From: Actinomycetota bacterium
GTDB lineage: Bacteria > Actinomycetota > Acidimicrobiia > Acidimicrobiales > Microtrichaceae
Direction of reading: 5' to 3'
NCBI GenBank assembly: GCA_016870275.1
Contig: VGBZ01000026.1
Coordinates: 1-35,199 of the forward strand
DNA length: 35,199 bases
Position 1 is the first letter of the stretch, and each line of letters starts with the position of its first letter. Below, one piece after another: positions 8,795-18,456 of the stretch. The position numbers were made by a program, and so were the translations under genes. The notes under the pieces were generated by a model. It was not told where the DNA came from, did no database searches, and saw only the letters and a program-made list of their open reading frames with translations.

Positions 8795-10108
8795 GTGACT
8801 CCGCTTCCCGTCCTGTTGGACTGGCTGGCATCCCACACCGACCACGAGACCGGGAGCCTCGGTGTGTCTGCGGGTCGGATCGACGGCCTCGATCTGGACT
8901 CGATGCGCTCGTTGATGCACATCCTCGGGGACCCACAGCAGGCCCAGCCGGTCATCCACATCACCGGGACCAACGGCAAGGGTTCCGTGGCGTCCATGGT
9001 CACTGCCCTGCTGCTCGCTCACGGACTCACTGTCGGGACGGCGAGCAGTCCGCACCTGCGGTCGCTCAACGAACGGGTCCAGCGCAATGCCGAGCCCATC
9101 ACCGACAGCGAACTCGCCGAGGCGCTCGACGGTGTGCGCTCCATCGAGCCGCTGCTCGATCACACCCCGACGTGGTTCGAGATCATGGTGGCGGCATCAC
9201 TGCGGTACTTCGCCGAGGCGCCCGTCGACGTTGCTGTGGTCGAGGTCGGACTGCTCGGGCGCTTCGATGCCACCAACGTCGTCGACGGGGCGGTCTCGGT
9301 GGTCACGTCGATCGGCGGCGACCACACGGACTTCGCAGAGGGCTGGGAGGCGGCGGTCGCCTCGGAGAAGGCCGGCATCCTTCGCCCCGACGGCACCGCA
9401 GTGCTCGGCGAGATGAACCCGGACCTGTGGCCGTTGTTCTCCGCTGAGGGACCGGCCCGTCTGTGGTGTGCTGGACGTGACTTCGACGTGGCCGACGACC
9501 GAGTGGCCGTCGGCGCCCACGTCGTCGACATCGACGGCGTGTACTCGCTTTATCCGGATGTCACGGTGCCGCTCGCTGGGGCTCATCAGACCGCCAACGC
9601 GGCGGTGGCGGTGGCGGCAACCGAGGCGTTCTTCGACCGTCCGCTCGACCCCGAGGCCGTCACGGAGGCCTTTGCCTCGGTGCGGATCGAGGGTCGCTGC
9701 GAGGTTGTGGCCCGCCATCCGCTGGTGGTGCTCGACGGGGCCCACAACCCCGATGCCGCTGCGGCGCTGGCCCGCACCGTCAACGACGAGTTCGCCGTGA
9801 TCGGGAGTCGACACCTCCTGCTCGGACTGCTCGCCGGTCGTGACCCGGATCGGTTCGTCGATTCAGCAGCGGCGATTCGACCTGACCTGGTGGTGTGCGT
9901 TCCGGTGGGGGAGGGGGCCCGTCGAGGTGACCCGGCTCCGCTCGCTGCGGCGTGGCGTCGCCGGGGCGTGGCGGCGGAGTCGGTGGGTTCGATCGCCGCC
10001 GGCTTGGATCGTGTCCGTGCCGCAGCTCTCGAGGAGGACCTCATCGTCGTCGCCGGCTCGTTCCGATTGCTCGACGAGGCCCGCTCGTTCCTCGCCGAGG
10101 GCGACTGA
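8795..10108 (+). CDS. folC: Bifunctional folylpolyglutamate/dihydrofolate synthase
   Basis: 437 residues. The Mur-ligase-like ATP-binding loop GTNGKGSVASM starts at about residue 58. The VVEVGLLGRFDATNVV segment and the SIGGDHTDF metal/phosphate region follow, and the C-terminal ligase domain includes LVVLDGAHNPDAAAAL. The enzyme adds glutamate to dihydropteroate and reduced folates. The open frame extends upstream into clpX, but GTG at 8795, preceded by AGGAA eight bases away, gives the expected family N-terminus. It is probably cotranscribed with clpX. It converges on ndk, with only 20 bases between stops. Confidence 0.93.
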   Translation: MTPLPVLLDWLASHTDHETGSLGVSAGRIDGLDLDSMRSLMHILGDPQQAQPVIHITGTNGKGSVASMVTALLLAHGLTVGTASSPHLRSLNERVQRNAEPITDSELAEALDGVRSIEPLLDHTPTWFEIMVAASLRYFAEAPVDVAVVEVGLLGRFDATNVVDGAVSVVTSIGGDHTDFAEGWEAAVASEKAGILRPDGTAVLGEMNPDLWPLFSAEGPARLWCAGRDFDVADDRVAVGAHVVDIDGVYSLYPDVTVPLAGAHQTANAAVAVAATEAFFDRPLDPEAVTEAFASVRIEGRCEVVARHPLVVLDGAHNPDAAAALARTVNDEFAVIGSRHLLLGLLAGRDPDRFVDSAAAIRPDLVVCVPVGEGARRGDPAPLAAAWRRRGVAAESVGSIAAGLDRVRAAALEEDLIVVAGSFRLLDEARSFLAEGD

Positions 10109-10121
10109 CTGGTCTGCAGTC
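10107..10121. terminator. Short stem-loop at folC/ndk convergence
   Basis: GACTG-GTCTG-CAGTC is a perfect 5-bp stem overlapping the folC stop, between two convergent genes. It is weak and lacks a T-tract. Confidence 0.25.
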
Positions 10122-10128
10122 GTTGCTG

Positions 10129-10548
10129 TCAGGACGCAGGCAGGCCGGGGAACCAGAGCCCGAGTTCCCGTCGGGCGGACTCATCTGAGTCCGATCCGTG
10201 CACCAGGTTCTCGTTGGTGGTGGTGGCGAAGTCGCCGCGGATCGTTCCGGGCTGAGCGTCCTGCACCTTGGTCGCACCGATGAGCAGGCGGGCGATCAGC
10301 CAGGTGTCGTCGCCGGGGCCGTCGACGGCCATCGCCACGACCGGGCTGCGGGTCAGGAACGACACGAGCTCGCCGAAGAACGGCTTGTCGGCGTGTTCGG
10401 CGTAGTGCTCCTCTGCGAGGGCGGTGTCCACGTGCCGCAACTCGACCGCAGCGAGCCGGAGGCCCTTGCGTTCCACACGAGCGATGATCTCCCCGACGAG
10501 TCCCCTTTCGACCGCATCGGGCTTGCACATGACGAATGTTCGGCTCAC
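10129..10548 (-). CDS. ndk: Nucleoside diphosphate kinase
   Basis: 139 residues, normal length. The N-terminal TFVMCKPDAVERGLVGEI is the family start. The phosphohistidine is His117 in ENLVHGSDS, and TIRGDF precedes it as expected. It transfers the gamma phosphate between nucleoside triphosphates and diphosphates. The GTG start lies seven bases after TACCAT, suggesting a leaderless transcript. In many actinobacteria ndk is co-directional with folC and mreB; here it is inverted between them and has its own promoter. Confidence 0.97.
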   Translation of the reverse strand: MSRTFVMCKPDAVERGLVGEIIARVERKGLRLAAVELRHVDTALAEEHYAEHADKPFFGELVSFLTRSPVVAMAVDGPGDDTWLIARLLIGATKVQDAQPGTIRGDFATTTNENLVHGSDSDESARRELGLWFPGLPAS

Positions 10549-10555
10549 CAGGCGG

Positions 10556-10561
10556 ATGGTA
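10556..10561 (-). promoter_or_regulatory. -10 box of ndk
   Basis: TACCAT on the minus strand, seven bases before GTG 10548. It fits the near-leaderless pattern of the window. Confidence 0.4.
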
Positions 10562-10687
10562 GCCGCCCCGGCCCGACATCCTTTCTTTACGGTTGTGTTG
10601 CGAATCTGTCATGATGACGGCCGCGTGTCCTGGGTACTCGCCCGATGGGGCGGTCCAACCGACCGAATCCCGCCCTCGGGTACCGGG

Positions 10688-10693
10688 TAGCGT
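10688..10693 (+). promoter_or_regulatory. Candidate -10 box of mreB operon
   Basis: TAGCGT twelve bases before ATG 10706, leaving a 5' UTR of about five bases. GAGGAA, a weak Shine-Dalgarno, overlaps this short leader. The 157-base ndk-mreB spacer also contains CATGAT near 10610 as an alternative -10. Confidence 0.35.
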
Positions 10694-10705
10694 GAGGAAC
10701 GTTCT

Positions 10706-11755
<1,050 letters not shown>

Positions 11756-11760
11756 CCGCC

Positions 11761-12597
11761 GTGCGGCCGGTCGCCACCCGACGGCGCTCCCGCTACCTCC
11801 TGGTGGTCCTGTCGTTGATCGCCGTTTCGCTCATCGCCCTCGACGCCGGTGGGTTCCCGGTGTTCACCGGCGCCCGGTCCGTCGCCGACGACTCCGCCGC
11901 CCCGTTCGCCGGCGTCGTCGACACGGTCACGGCGCCGTTCCGGAATGCCTGGAACGGGGTCACCGGCTACGACGATCTGGTGGCCGAGAACCAACAGCTT
12001 CGTGATCGCATCGGAGAACTCGAGTCTGCTGCGGTGCTCGAGGACAGTGCCCGTGAACAGCTTCGTCGGCTCAACGAGCAACTCGAAATCGGCTACATCG
12101 AGGGGATCCCGACCCAGGTGGCCCGGGTGTCCTCCGGGGCGTACTCCAACTTCGCCGACTACCGGATCGAGATCGACCGGGGCTCTTCCAACGGTCTGGC
12201 CGAGGGTATGCCGGTGGTCACTCGATCAGGGCTCGTCGGTCGACTCGAACGCGTCGGGTCCAATACCTCGGTCGTTCAACTCGCCACTGATCCCGAGTTC
12301 GTGATCGGCGTGCGCCTCGCTTCCACGCAGGACCTGGGCGTCGGACGAGGGACGGGGGAGCGGGGCACCTTCGTGGTGGACCGTGGCATCGATCTGGGTG
12401 ACTCGATTCGCGTCGGCGAGGCCGTGCTGACTTCGGGGCTGAGCACGTCGATCATGCCGCCCGACATCCCCGTGGGCCTCGTGAGCAGCGTCGATCCCAG
12501 CCTCACGACGCAGGACCAGCAACTCGATGTGGCGCTGTCAGCAGAACTCACCAAGCTCGACGTGGTGCAGGTGCTCGAGTGGGAGCCGCCCCGATGA
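11761..12597 (+). CDS. mreC: Rod-shape-determining protein MreC
   Basis: 278 residues. A basic N-terminus (TRRRSRYLLVV) is followed by one transmembrane helix (about residues 12-28). Next is a coiled-coil (ENQQLRDRIGELESAAVLEDSAREQLRRLNEQL), then the beta-rich MreC domain with GSSNGLAEGMPVVTRSGLVGRLERVG and an AVLTSGLSTSIMPPDIPVGLVSSV tail. It links MreB to the external elongation machinery. The frame is open further upstream inside mreB; GTG 11761 just after the mreB stop gives the normal N-terminus. Its stop overlaps the mreD start as ATGA. Confidence 0.95.
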   Translation: MRPVATRRRSRYLLVVLSLIAVSLIALDAGGFPVFTGARSVADDSAAPFAGVVDTVTAPFRNAWNGVTGYDDLVAENQQLRDRIGELESAAVLEDSAREQLRRLNEQLEIGYIEGIPTQVARVSSGAYSNFADYRIEIDRGSSNGLAEGMPVVTRSGLVGRLERVGSNTSVVQLATDPEFVIGVRLASTQDLGVGRGTGERGTFVVDRGIDLGDSIRVGEAVLTSGLSTSIMPPDIPVGLVSSVDPSLTTQDQQLDVALSAELTKLDVVQVLEWEPPR

Positions 12598-13103
12598 GTC
12601 TGGACTCGAGGGTGGTCCGTTGGGCGCTCGTGTTCACTGTCGTCACGGTCGCTCAGGTGTCGATCGCCTCCCGATTGCAGGTGCTCGACGTCCACCCCGA
12701 TCTGCTCCTGCTCCTCGCTGTCGCCGCCGGACTCACCGGCGGGCCGGCACGTGGTGCGGTGGTCGGCTTCGCCGCCGGTCTTGTCGCAGACCTCTACCTG
12801 AGCACCCGTTTCGGCGTGGCATCGCTCGCCACGACGCTGACCGGGTATGCCTCCGGCATGGTTGGCGACACCATTGTTCGGCCTTCGTCGACCATCTGGG
12901 TGGTGGCCACGGCGGGGCTCAGCGCCGGGGGCACACTCCTGTACGCCACGCTGGGGCATCTGCTCGGTTCCGAGACGCTGGCTGACCCGAACTTGGCCCT
13001 GATCGTGGGTATCGTCTCGGTTCTCAACGCTGCTCTCAGCCTCCCGGCTCTGGCTGTCTGTCGGTGGGCCGGGGACGACCACACCGCTGTTCGGATCCGC
13101 TGA
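12594..13103 (+). CDS. mreD: Rod-shape-determining membrane protein MreD
   Basis: 169 residues, about five hydrophobic helices. The segment HPDLLLLLAVAAGLTGGPARGAVVGFAAGLVADLYLS is characteristic of MreD. I chose ATG 12594 because it overlaps the mreC stop (ATGA), consistent with translational coupling; GTG 12579 is also in frame. It acts with MreC in the elongasome. MreD is poorly conserved, so identification rests on the hydrophobic pattern and its place between mreC and mrdA. Confidence 0.92.
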   Translation: MSLDSRVVRWALVFTVVTVAQVSIASRLQVLDVHPDLLLLLAVAAGLTGGPARGAVVGFAAGLVADLYLSTRFGVASLATTLTGYASGMVGDTIVRPSSTIWVVATAGLSAGGTLLYATLGHLLGSETLADPNLALIVGIVSVLNAALSLPALAVCRWAGDDHTAVRIR

Positions 13104-13143
13104 TGGTGCACCGGGCAGCGCCCACTGACCACGTCGAGCGAGC

Positions 13144-15228
13144 ATGAACACCAGTTCCACCCAGGTGAGACTCTCGGCGATCGGCATCGTGGCCGTGTGC
13201 CTGTTCGCTGCGTTGATCGTCCGTCTGTGGTTTCTGCAAGGCGTTGATCCCCAGCGGTTCGAGGCCGCCACGGAGTCCAACCGTCTGCGGGTGATCCACG
13301 AGGAAGGCCCTCGAGGTCGGATCCTCGACCGCAACGGCCGGATCATCGTCGACAATCGAACGACCATCGTGGTGGCGCTCGACCGCGAGCCACTACGAAA
13401 GCTCGACGACGCCGAGCGCTCAGCGGTCTTCGCTGATCTCGCCGACACGCTGACCGACCTCGGCGTACCGACCAAGCTGAGTACCGTCGAGGGCCGCTTC
13501 GCCGACGTTCGCTACTCGCCGCAGGAGAACGTTCCCGTTGCCGACGAGGTCCCCGAGGACGTCGAGCTCTACCTTGCCGAACGGGCGGCCCGTTTCCCGG
13601 GTGTGGTGGTGGAACGTCGTACGGTCCGTACCTACCCTTACGGTTCGCTGGCCGCCCAGGTCATCGGTTACGTCGGCGAGAGCAATGCCGATGAGCTCGC
13701 CAAGGTCGCGGGCGACGCAGCACCGAAGGCCGCTGATGGAACACCCAAGGAGTACCGACCCGGCGACAGCTTCGGCAAGGGTGGGATCGAGTCCGCTCAG
13801 GAGGCCGTCCTCCGCGGGGTTCCCGGTCGGCGGACCATCGAGGTGAACGCCCGGGGTGAGTTCCTCGCCGAGACCGAGCGAGTTGTGCCGCAAGCCGGGG
13901 ACGACGTCTGGCTGTCGCTCGACCTGGACCTGCAGGCGCAGGCCGAGCGTCTGCTCGCCGCAAAGATCAAATCGCTCCGGGGACAGAGGAGCCGTGAGGG
14001 GACCCTCAACGCCCCGCAGGGTTCGGTCGTGATCATCCAACCGGGCACCGGGCAGGTGCTCGCCATGGCGTCGTACCCCTCGTACAACCCGTCCATCCTC
14101 GTCAACGGCATCTCCACCGATCTCTGGGAGCAGCTCAACGACCCCAACAGCGGCCAGCCGCTGGTCAACTGGGCCATTCAGGGCGCCTACGCCCCGGGAT
14201 CGACGTTCAAACCGATCACTGCGCTCGCCGGTTGGCGTGCGGGAATCATCGGCCCTGACAACGAGTACTACGTCGACGGTGGAACCTATCGACTCCAGAG
14301 CTGCGAGGGTGAAGGCTGCACGTTCCAGAACGCCGGCCAAAAGACGCTCGGCGAGGTCGACCTCGCCCGCTCGCTCGCTGTCTCCTCCGACACCTACTAC
14401 TACCGACTCGCTGAGTTGATGTGGCTCAACCGCCGGCAGTTCGGTGACGATCCCATTCAGGATGTGGCGGTCGAGTTCGGGATGGGCAAGCCCACCGGGA
14501 TCGACCTGCCCGGCGAGGCCGGTGGACGGGTGCCCACCCCGACCCAGCGCCGGGCTGAATTCGAGGCCAACCCCGACGTGTTCATGACCGGCGACTGGTT
14601 CACCGGCGACACCGTGATCACGTCGATCGGTCAGGGCGACGTGCTCGTCACACCCCTGCAGCTCGCCGAGTTGTACGCCACGATTGCCAGCGGCGGGGTT
14701 CGTCACCGGCCACAGGCGGTGTTCCAGGTGACCCGTCCACTCGATCCAGCGGCTCCACCCGGTCAGCCGGGCAACTTCGAGATCGTCAGGACGGTCGAGC
14801 CGGAGGAGGTTGGCCGGGTCGAGATGGGCGGGGAGTTCTACCTCCGGGTGCTCGCCGGCCTCATCGGGGTCACTCAGGACGACGACGGCACGGCGAGCCG
14901 GTCGTGGGCCTCCTCGCCGACTGCATGGGTCATGGGGGGAAAGACCGGTACCGCCCAGGTGGCCGGCAAGGCGGATTCGGCACTGTTCGCCGGCTGGGGC
15001 CCCGTGGCCAGCGGGATCCCGCCGGAGTTCGCCGTGTCGGTCATCATCCCCGAATCCGGCTTCGGAGGTGACGTGGCGGCCCCGCTGGCGTTCAGGATCC
15101 TGGCGCCCGCCAGCGACGGCACGCTCTCTGTGGCGTGCACCGTGGCAGCGGCCGCCCAGTGCCGGGAGGAAGAGGGGCGAGCCGCTCAGGCCAGCGTCGC
15201 CGATGTCGGATCAGGAGGTCCCGGGTGA
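13144..15228 (+). CDS. mrdA: Penicillin-binding protein 2 (class B transpeptidase)
   Basis: 694 residues. One N-terminal membrane helix (about 11-27) precedes a pedestal domain beginning NRLRVIHEEGPRGRILDRNG. The transpeptidase domain has Ser353-T-F-Lys356 (PGSTFKP), a second motif Ser414-Ser-Asp416 and Lys600-Thr-Gly602. It crosslinks lateral peptidoglycan together with RodA. The second motif has Asp where many class B enzymes have Asn. An in-frame TGA 18 bases upstream makes ATG 13144 the first available ATG. The Shine-Dalgarno is weak (GAGCGAG), so translation may depend on upstream coupling. The stop overlaps rodA by GTGA. Confidence 0.95.
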   Translation: MNTSSTQVRLSAIGIVAVCLFAALIVRLWFLQGVDPQRFEAATESNRLRVIHEEGPRGRILDRNGRIIVDNRTTIVVALDREPLRKLDDAERSAVFADLADTLTDLGVPTKLSTVEGRFADVRYSPQENVPVADEVPEDVELYLAERAARFPGVVVERRTVRTYPYGSLAAQVIGYVGESNADELAKVAGDAAPKAADGTPKEYRPGDSFGKGGIESAQEAVLRGVPGRRTIEVNARGEFLAETERVVPQAGDDVWLSLDLDLQAQAERLLAAKIKSLRGQRSREGTLNAPQGSVVIIQPGTGQVLAMASYPSYNPSILVNGISTDLWEQLNDPNSGQPLVNWAIQGAYAPGSTFKPITALAGWRAGIIGPDNEYYVDGGTYRLQSCEGEGCTFQNAGQKTLGEVDLARSLAVSSDTYYYRLAELMWLNRRQFGDDPIQDVAVEFGMGKPTGIDLPGEAGGRVPTPTQRRAEFEANPDVFMTGDWFTGDTVITSIGQGDVLVTPLQLAELYATIASGGVRHRPQAVFQVTRPLDPAAPPGQPGNFEIVRTVEPEEVGRVEMGGEFYLRVLAGLIGVTQDDDGTASRSWASSPTAWVMGGKTGTAQVAGKADSALFAGWGPVASGIPPEFAVSVIIPESGFGGDVAAPLAFRILAPASDGTLSVACTVAAAAQCREEEGRAAQASVADVGSGGPG

Positions 15229-16346
15229 GCGGCGACAGAGTTGTCGCCCCGGTCGGGTTCAGGTCCCGGAACCTCGGCGATCCGCGTCGACACGTCGATG
15301 TGGTCCTTGCCGCTGCGGTCGGAGCGGTGTTGTTGTTCGGCCTGATCCTCGTCTACAGCGCCACCCGACGCCTCGATGGCGGAAACGGATACGTCGTCCG
15401 GCAGATGATGTTCGCTGTCGTGGGTATCGGTGCGGCATCCGCAGCAGCGCTGGTGGACTATCGGAAGGTCGCCGACTGGTGGCAGGCGCTCTACGCCGTG
15501 TCGATCGTCATGCTGATCGGCGTCCTCACCCCCCTCGGCACCGTCGTCAACGGAACGAGCGGGTGGTACCGGGCCGGGTCGATCGCCCTTCAGCCAGCTG
15601 AGTTCGCCAAGCTCACGACGATCCTCGCCATTGCGGCCTATCTGGGTTCGGTTGACGAGGTCGACCTGCGGCGCCTGGCCGGCGCCCTCGGGTTGCTCGG
15701 CGTGCCGGTCCTCCTCACCCTGCTGCAGCCCGACCTCGGTTCGGCACTGGTGTTCATCGTTCTGGGTCTGGGCATGCTCGTCGTCGCTGGCGTCCGGATG
15801 AAGCACCTCGGTGTGCTCGTCACGTTGGGAATCGTCGCGATCCTTATGATCCTCAACTCTGGTGCGCTCGATGATTACCAGACCGAACGGCTCACGTCCT
15901 TCATCTCGCCCGACGAACAGTCCTACAACGTCGATCAGTCGCAGAAGGCAATCGGTTCGGGTGGTCTCACCGGCTACGGCCTGGCCAACGGTCCACAGAC
16001 CCGGGGCGGCTACGTCCCGGAACAGCAGACGGACTTCATCTTCACTGTCGTCGGCGAGGAGTTCGGGTTTCTGGGGTCGAGCCTGCTCGTGGCCTTGCTC
16101 GGGATCATCATCTGGAGGTGCTGGCGAGCAGCGCAGCTCGCCGCCGACCAGATCGGCACGCTCCTGTGCATCGGCGTGACGTGCATGTTCCTGTTCCACA
16201 TCTTCGAGAACATCGGGATGACGCTCGGGATCATGCCGGTGACCGGGATCCCGTTGCCCTTCGTCTCCTACGGTGGGTCATCGCTGCTCGTCTCGTTCGT
16301 GGCGGTCGGCTTGGTCCAGTCCGTCCACATGCATCGGTTCAGCTGA
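15225..16346 (+). CDS. rodA: Rod-shape SEDS glycosyltransferase RodA
   Basis: 373 residues, about ten transmembrane helices. SEDS signatures are present: NGTSGWYRAGSIALQPAEFAKL, LLQPDLGSALVF, GGYVPEQQTDFIFTVVGEEFGFLG and PVTGIPLPFVSYGGSSLLVSF. The Asp in QQTDFIF is in the conserved extracellular region. RodA polymerises lipid II into glycan strands with PBP2 as partner. GTG 15225 overlaps the mrdA stop and is preceded by a perfect AGGAGG (15213-15218) six bases away, which decides this start over upstream in-frame codons. It is the last gene of the elongation operon. Confidence 0.96.
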   Translation: MSGDRVVAPVGFRSRNLGDPRRHVDVVLAAAVGAVLLFGLILVYSATRRLDGGNGYVVRQMMFAVVGIGAASAAALVDYRKVADWWQALYAVSIVMLIGVLTPLGTVVNGTSGWYRAGSIALQPAEFAKLTTILAIAAYLGSVDEVDLRRLAGALGLLGVPVLLTLLQPDLGSALVFIVLGLGMLVVAGVRMKHLGVLVTLGIVAILMILNSGALDDYQTERLTSFISPDEQSYNVDQSQKAIGSGGLTGYGLANGPQTRGGYVPEQQTDFIFTVVGEEFGFLGSSLLVALLGIIIWRCWRAAQLAADQIGTLLCIGVTCMFLFHIFENIGMTLGIMPVTGIPLPFVSYGGSSLLVSFVAVGLVQSVHMHRFS

Positions 16347-16392
16347 CGTACGCCCGCTGTCCGCCGATGGGTACTCCGCCTGTCACCTCCGA

Positions 16393-16398
16393 TAGGCT
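16393..16398 (+). promoter_or_regulatory. -10 box of radical SAM gene
   Basis: TAGGCT nine bases before ATG 16408, in the 61-base spacer after rodA. It implies a 5' UTR of 2-3 bases. Confidence 0.45.
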
Positions 16399-16407
16399 TA
16401 CGGGACC

Positions 16408-18456
16408 ATGACCGTTCCTACGGCCGCTGCACAGCGCTTCGAGCCCGTCAGGACGGAACCGTCCGGGTCGATGTGGGACCAACTCGAACCACTTCTGGCG
16501 AGGGTCGAGAAACCCGCTCGCTACATCGGTGGAGAAGACGGTGCGGTCCGCCCTGACTGGAGCCGGCGCGCCCCGGGTGGGCCGGTGTCATGGCTCTTCA
16601 CCTATCCCGACACCTACGAGATCGGCCTGCCGAACCAAGGGTTGCAGATCCTCGCCGAGATCGTCACCGAGCATCCTGATGCGGTCGCTGAACGAGCGTA
16701 CGCACCGTGGATCGACCTCGAGGCCGAACTCCGCGCCCACGGCCTCCCGCTTTTCAGCGTCGAGGGACACCGCCCAGCTGCGATGTTCGACCTGATCGGT
16801 TTCAACCTGAGCGCCGAGCTCACCTACACGAACCTGGTCAACCTCATCGACCTCGCCGGGATCCCAGTCCGAGCAGCTGAACGTTCCGAACAACATCCGC
16901 TCGTCTGCATCGGTGGCCACTGCACCTACAACCCGGAGCCCGTGGCGGACTTCGTCGACCTGGTCGTCCTCGGTGACGGCGAGGAAGTCGTCAGCGAGAT
17001 CACCGACGTCGTACTCGAGTGGAAGGCGTCCGGACGGGGTGACCGTCGAGAGGTGCTCCTCGCCCTGGCCCGCGTGCCGGGCGTCTATGTCCCTGCGGCC
17101 TACGAGGTCAGCTACGACGGACCGAGGCTGCGGTCGATCGAACCCATCTGGCCGGGGGTCCCGGCGGTGGTGGAGAAGCGGACCATCGCTGACCTCGGAG
17201 CGTGGCCCTACCCGAAGAACCAACTCGTTCCGTTGACCGAGGTCGTGCACGACCGTCTCAACGTCGAGGTCTTCAGGGGCTGTACGCGAGGATGCCGGTT
17301 CTGTCAGGCCGGTATGATCACCCGCCCTGTCCGGGAGCGTCCCGCCGAACAGGTCCGGACGATGGTCGCCGAGGGGCTCCGCAGAACCGGCTACGACGAA
17401 GTCGCACTCACGTCGCTGTCCACGGCGGACTTCTCCAACATCACCGACATCGTCGGCGAACTCGCCGGGAACCGCCCTCCTGCCGACGGATCCGGTGACC
17501 TGTGCGGACCCGTGTCTGTGTCGCTCCCGTCACTCCGGGTCGATGCGTTCGGCGTGGGAATCGCCGCCGAACTCCAGAAAGGCCGCCGCAGTGGGTTGAC
17601 GTTTGCTCCAGAGGCGGGCACCTGGCGGATGCGTCAGGTCATCAACAAGCTGATCCGCGACGAGGACCTCTACGGCGCAGTTGACTCGGCGTACTCACAG
17701 GGCTGGCGGAGAGTGAAGCTCTACTTCCTCACCGGTCTACCGACCGAGACCGACGTTGACACGCTCGGGATCGCCGAACTCGCCGCCAACTGCATAGAGG
17801 TCGGCCGGCAACACCAGCGTTCGCCCGGTGTGACGGTCTCTGTCGGTGGGTTCGTCCCCAAACCATTCACGCCGTTCCAGTGGTTCGGACAGAACACGGC
17901 TGTTGAGCTCCAGCGCAAGATCAGCCTGCTGCGCGATGCGTTCCGTGACGTCAAGGGTGCCCAGATGAAGTGGCACGACCCCTCAGCGACCCAGATCGAG
18001 GGCCTGCTCAGTCGTGGCGACCGTCGACTCGGACCGGTCATCGAGTCGGTCTGGCGTCGTGGCGGCACCTTTCAGGAGTGGTCCGAGCACTTCCGACTCG
18101 ACCTGTGGGCCGACGCAATGGCCGAACACGGTCTGTCCATGGACGACTACGTCCACCGTCACCGCACCGAGGACGAGGTGCTCCCGTGGTCCCACCTCTC
18201 TGCGGGACTGCACCACGACTTCCTCTGGCAGGACTGGCGCGATGCGCTCGCCGAGGTGGGGCTGCCCGACTGCCGCTGGACCCCGTGTTACGACTGCGGT
18301 GCCTGCACGGGCTACGGCATCGAGCACGTCGTGGCCTCTGCCACACCGCCGGCCGGAGGTTCGCAGGGGACTGGCCAGGGCCTCTCATGGACTCCCGACA
18401 GCCGACCCGTGCCGGTCGAGCTCGGCGTGGGTGCTCGCGGACGGAGGTCATCGTGA
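16408..18456 (+). CDS. B12-binding-type radical SAM protein, TIGR03960 family
   Basis: 682 residues. The N-terminal half resembles a cobalamin-binding-type domain (TYPDTYEIGLPNQGLQIL, then a CIGGHCTYNPEPVADFVDLVVLGDGEE segment). The radical SAM core has the 4Fe-4S ligands Cys292, Cys296 and Cys299 in GCTRGCRFCQAG. A C-terminal Cys pair is in YDCGACTGYGIEH. The family is widespread in actinobacteria, nearly always next to a DUF2344 protein, which here overlaps by GTGA. It is associated with rne/rng and rplU. Its reaction is not established to my knowledge; RNA or ribosome-related modification is a guess from context. Confidence 0.92.
   Translation: MTVPTAAAQRFEPVRTEPSGSMWDQLEPLLARVEKPARYIGGEDGAVRPDWSRRAPGGPVSWLFTYPDTYEIGLPNQGLQILAEIVTEHPDAVAERAYAPWIDLEAELRAHGLPLFSVEGHRPAAMFDLIGFNLSAELTYTNLVNLIDLAGIPVRAAERSEQHPLVCIGGHCTYNPEPVADFVDLVVLGDGEEVVSEITDVVLEWKASGRGDRREVLLALARVPGVYVPAAYEVSYDGPRLRSIEPIWPGVPAVVEKRTIADLGAWPYPKNQLVPLTEVVHDRLNVEVFRGCTRGCRFCQAGMITRPVRERPAEQVRTMVAEGLRRTGYDEVALTSLSTADFSNITDIVGELAGNRPPADGSGDLCGPVSVSLPSLRVDAFGVGIAAELQKGRRSGLTFAPEAGTWRMRQVINKLIRDEDLYGAVDSAYSQGWRRVKLYFLTGLPTETDVDTLGIAELAANCIEVGRQHQRSPGVTVSVGGFVPKPFTPFQWFGQNTAVELQRKISLLRDAFRDVKGAQMKWHDPSATQIEGLLSRGDRRLGPVIESVWRRGGTFQEWSEHFRLDLWADAMAEHGLSMDDYVHRHRTEDEVLPWSHLSAGLHHDFLWQDWRDALAEVGLPDCRWTPCYDCGACTGYGIEHVVASATPPAGGSQGTGQGLSWTPDSRPVPVELGVGARGRRSS

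Noticed and set aside
7267..9003. 578-codon minus-strand open frame across clpX
   Set aside because: Antisense to unmistakable ClpX; its Asp/Glu/Leu-rich composition is the mirror of clpX codons.
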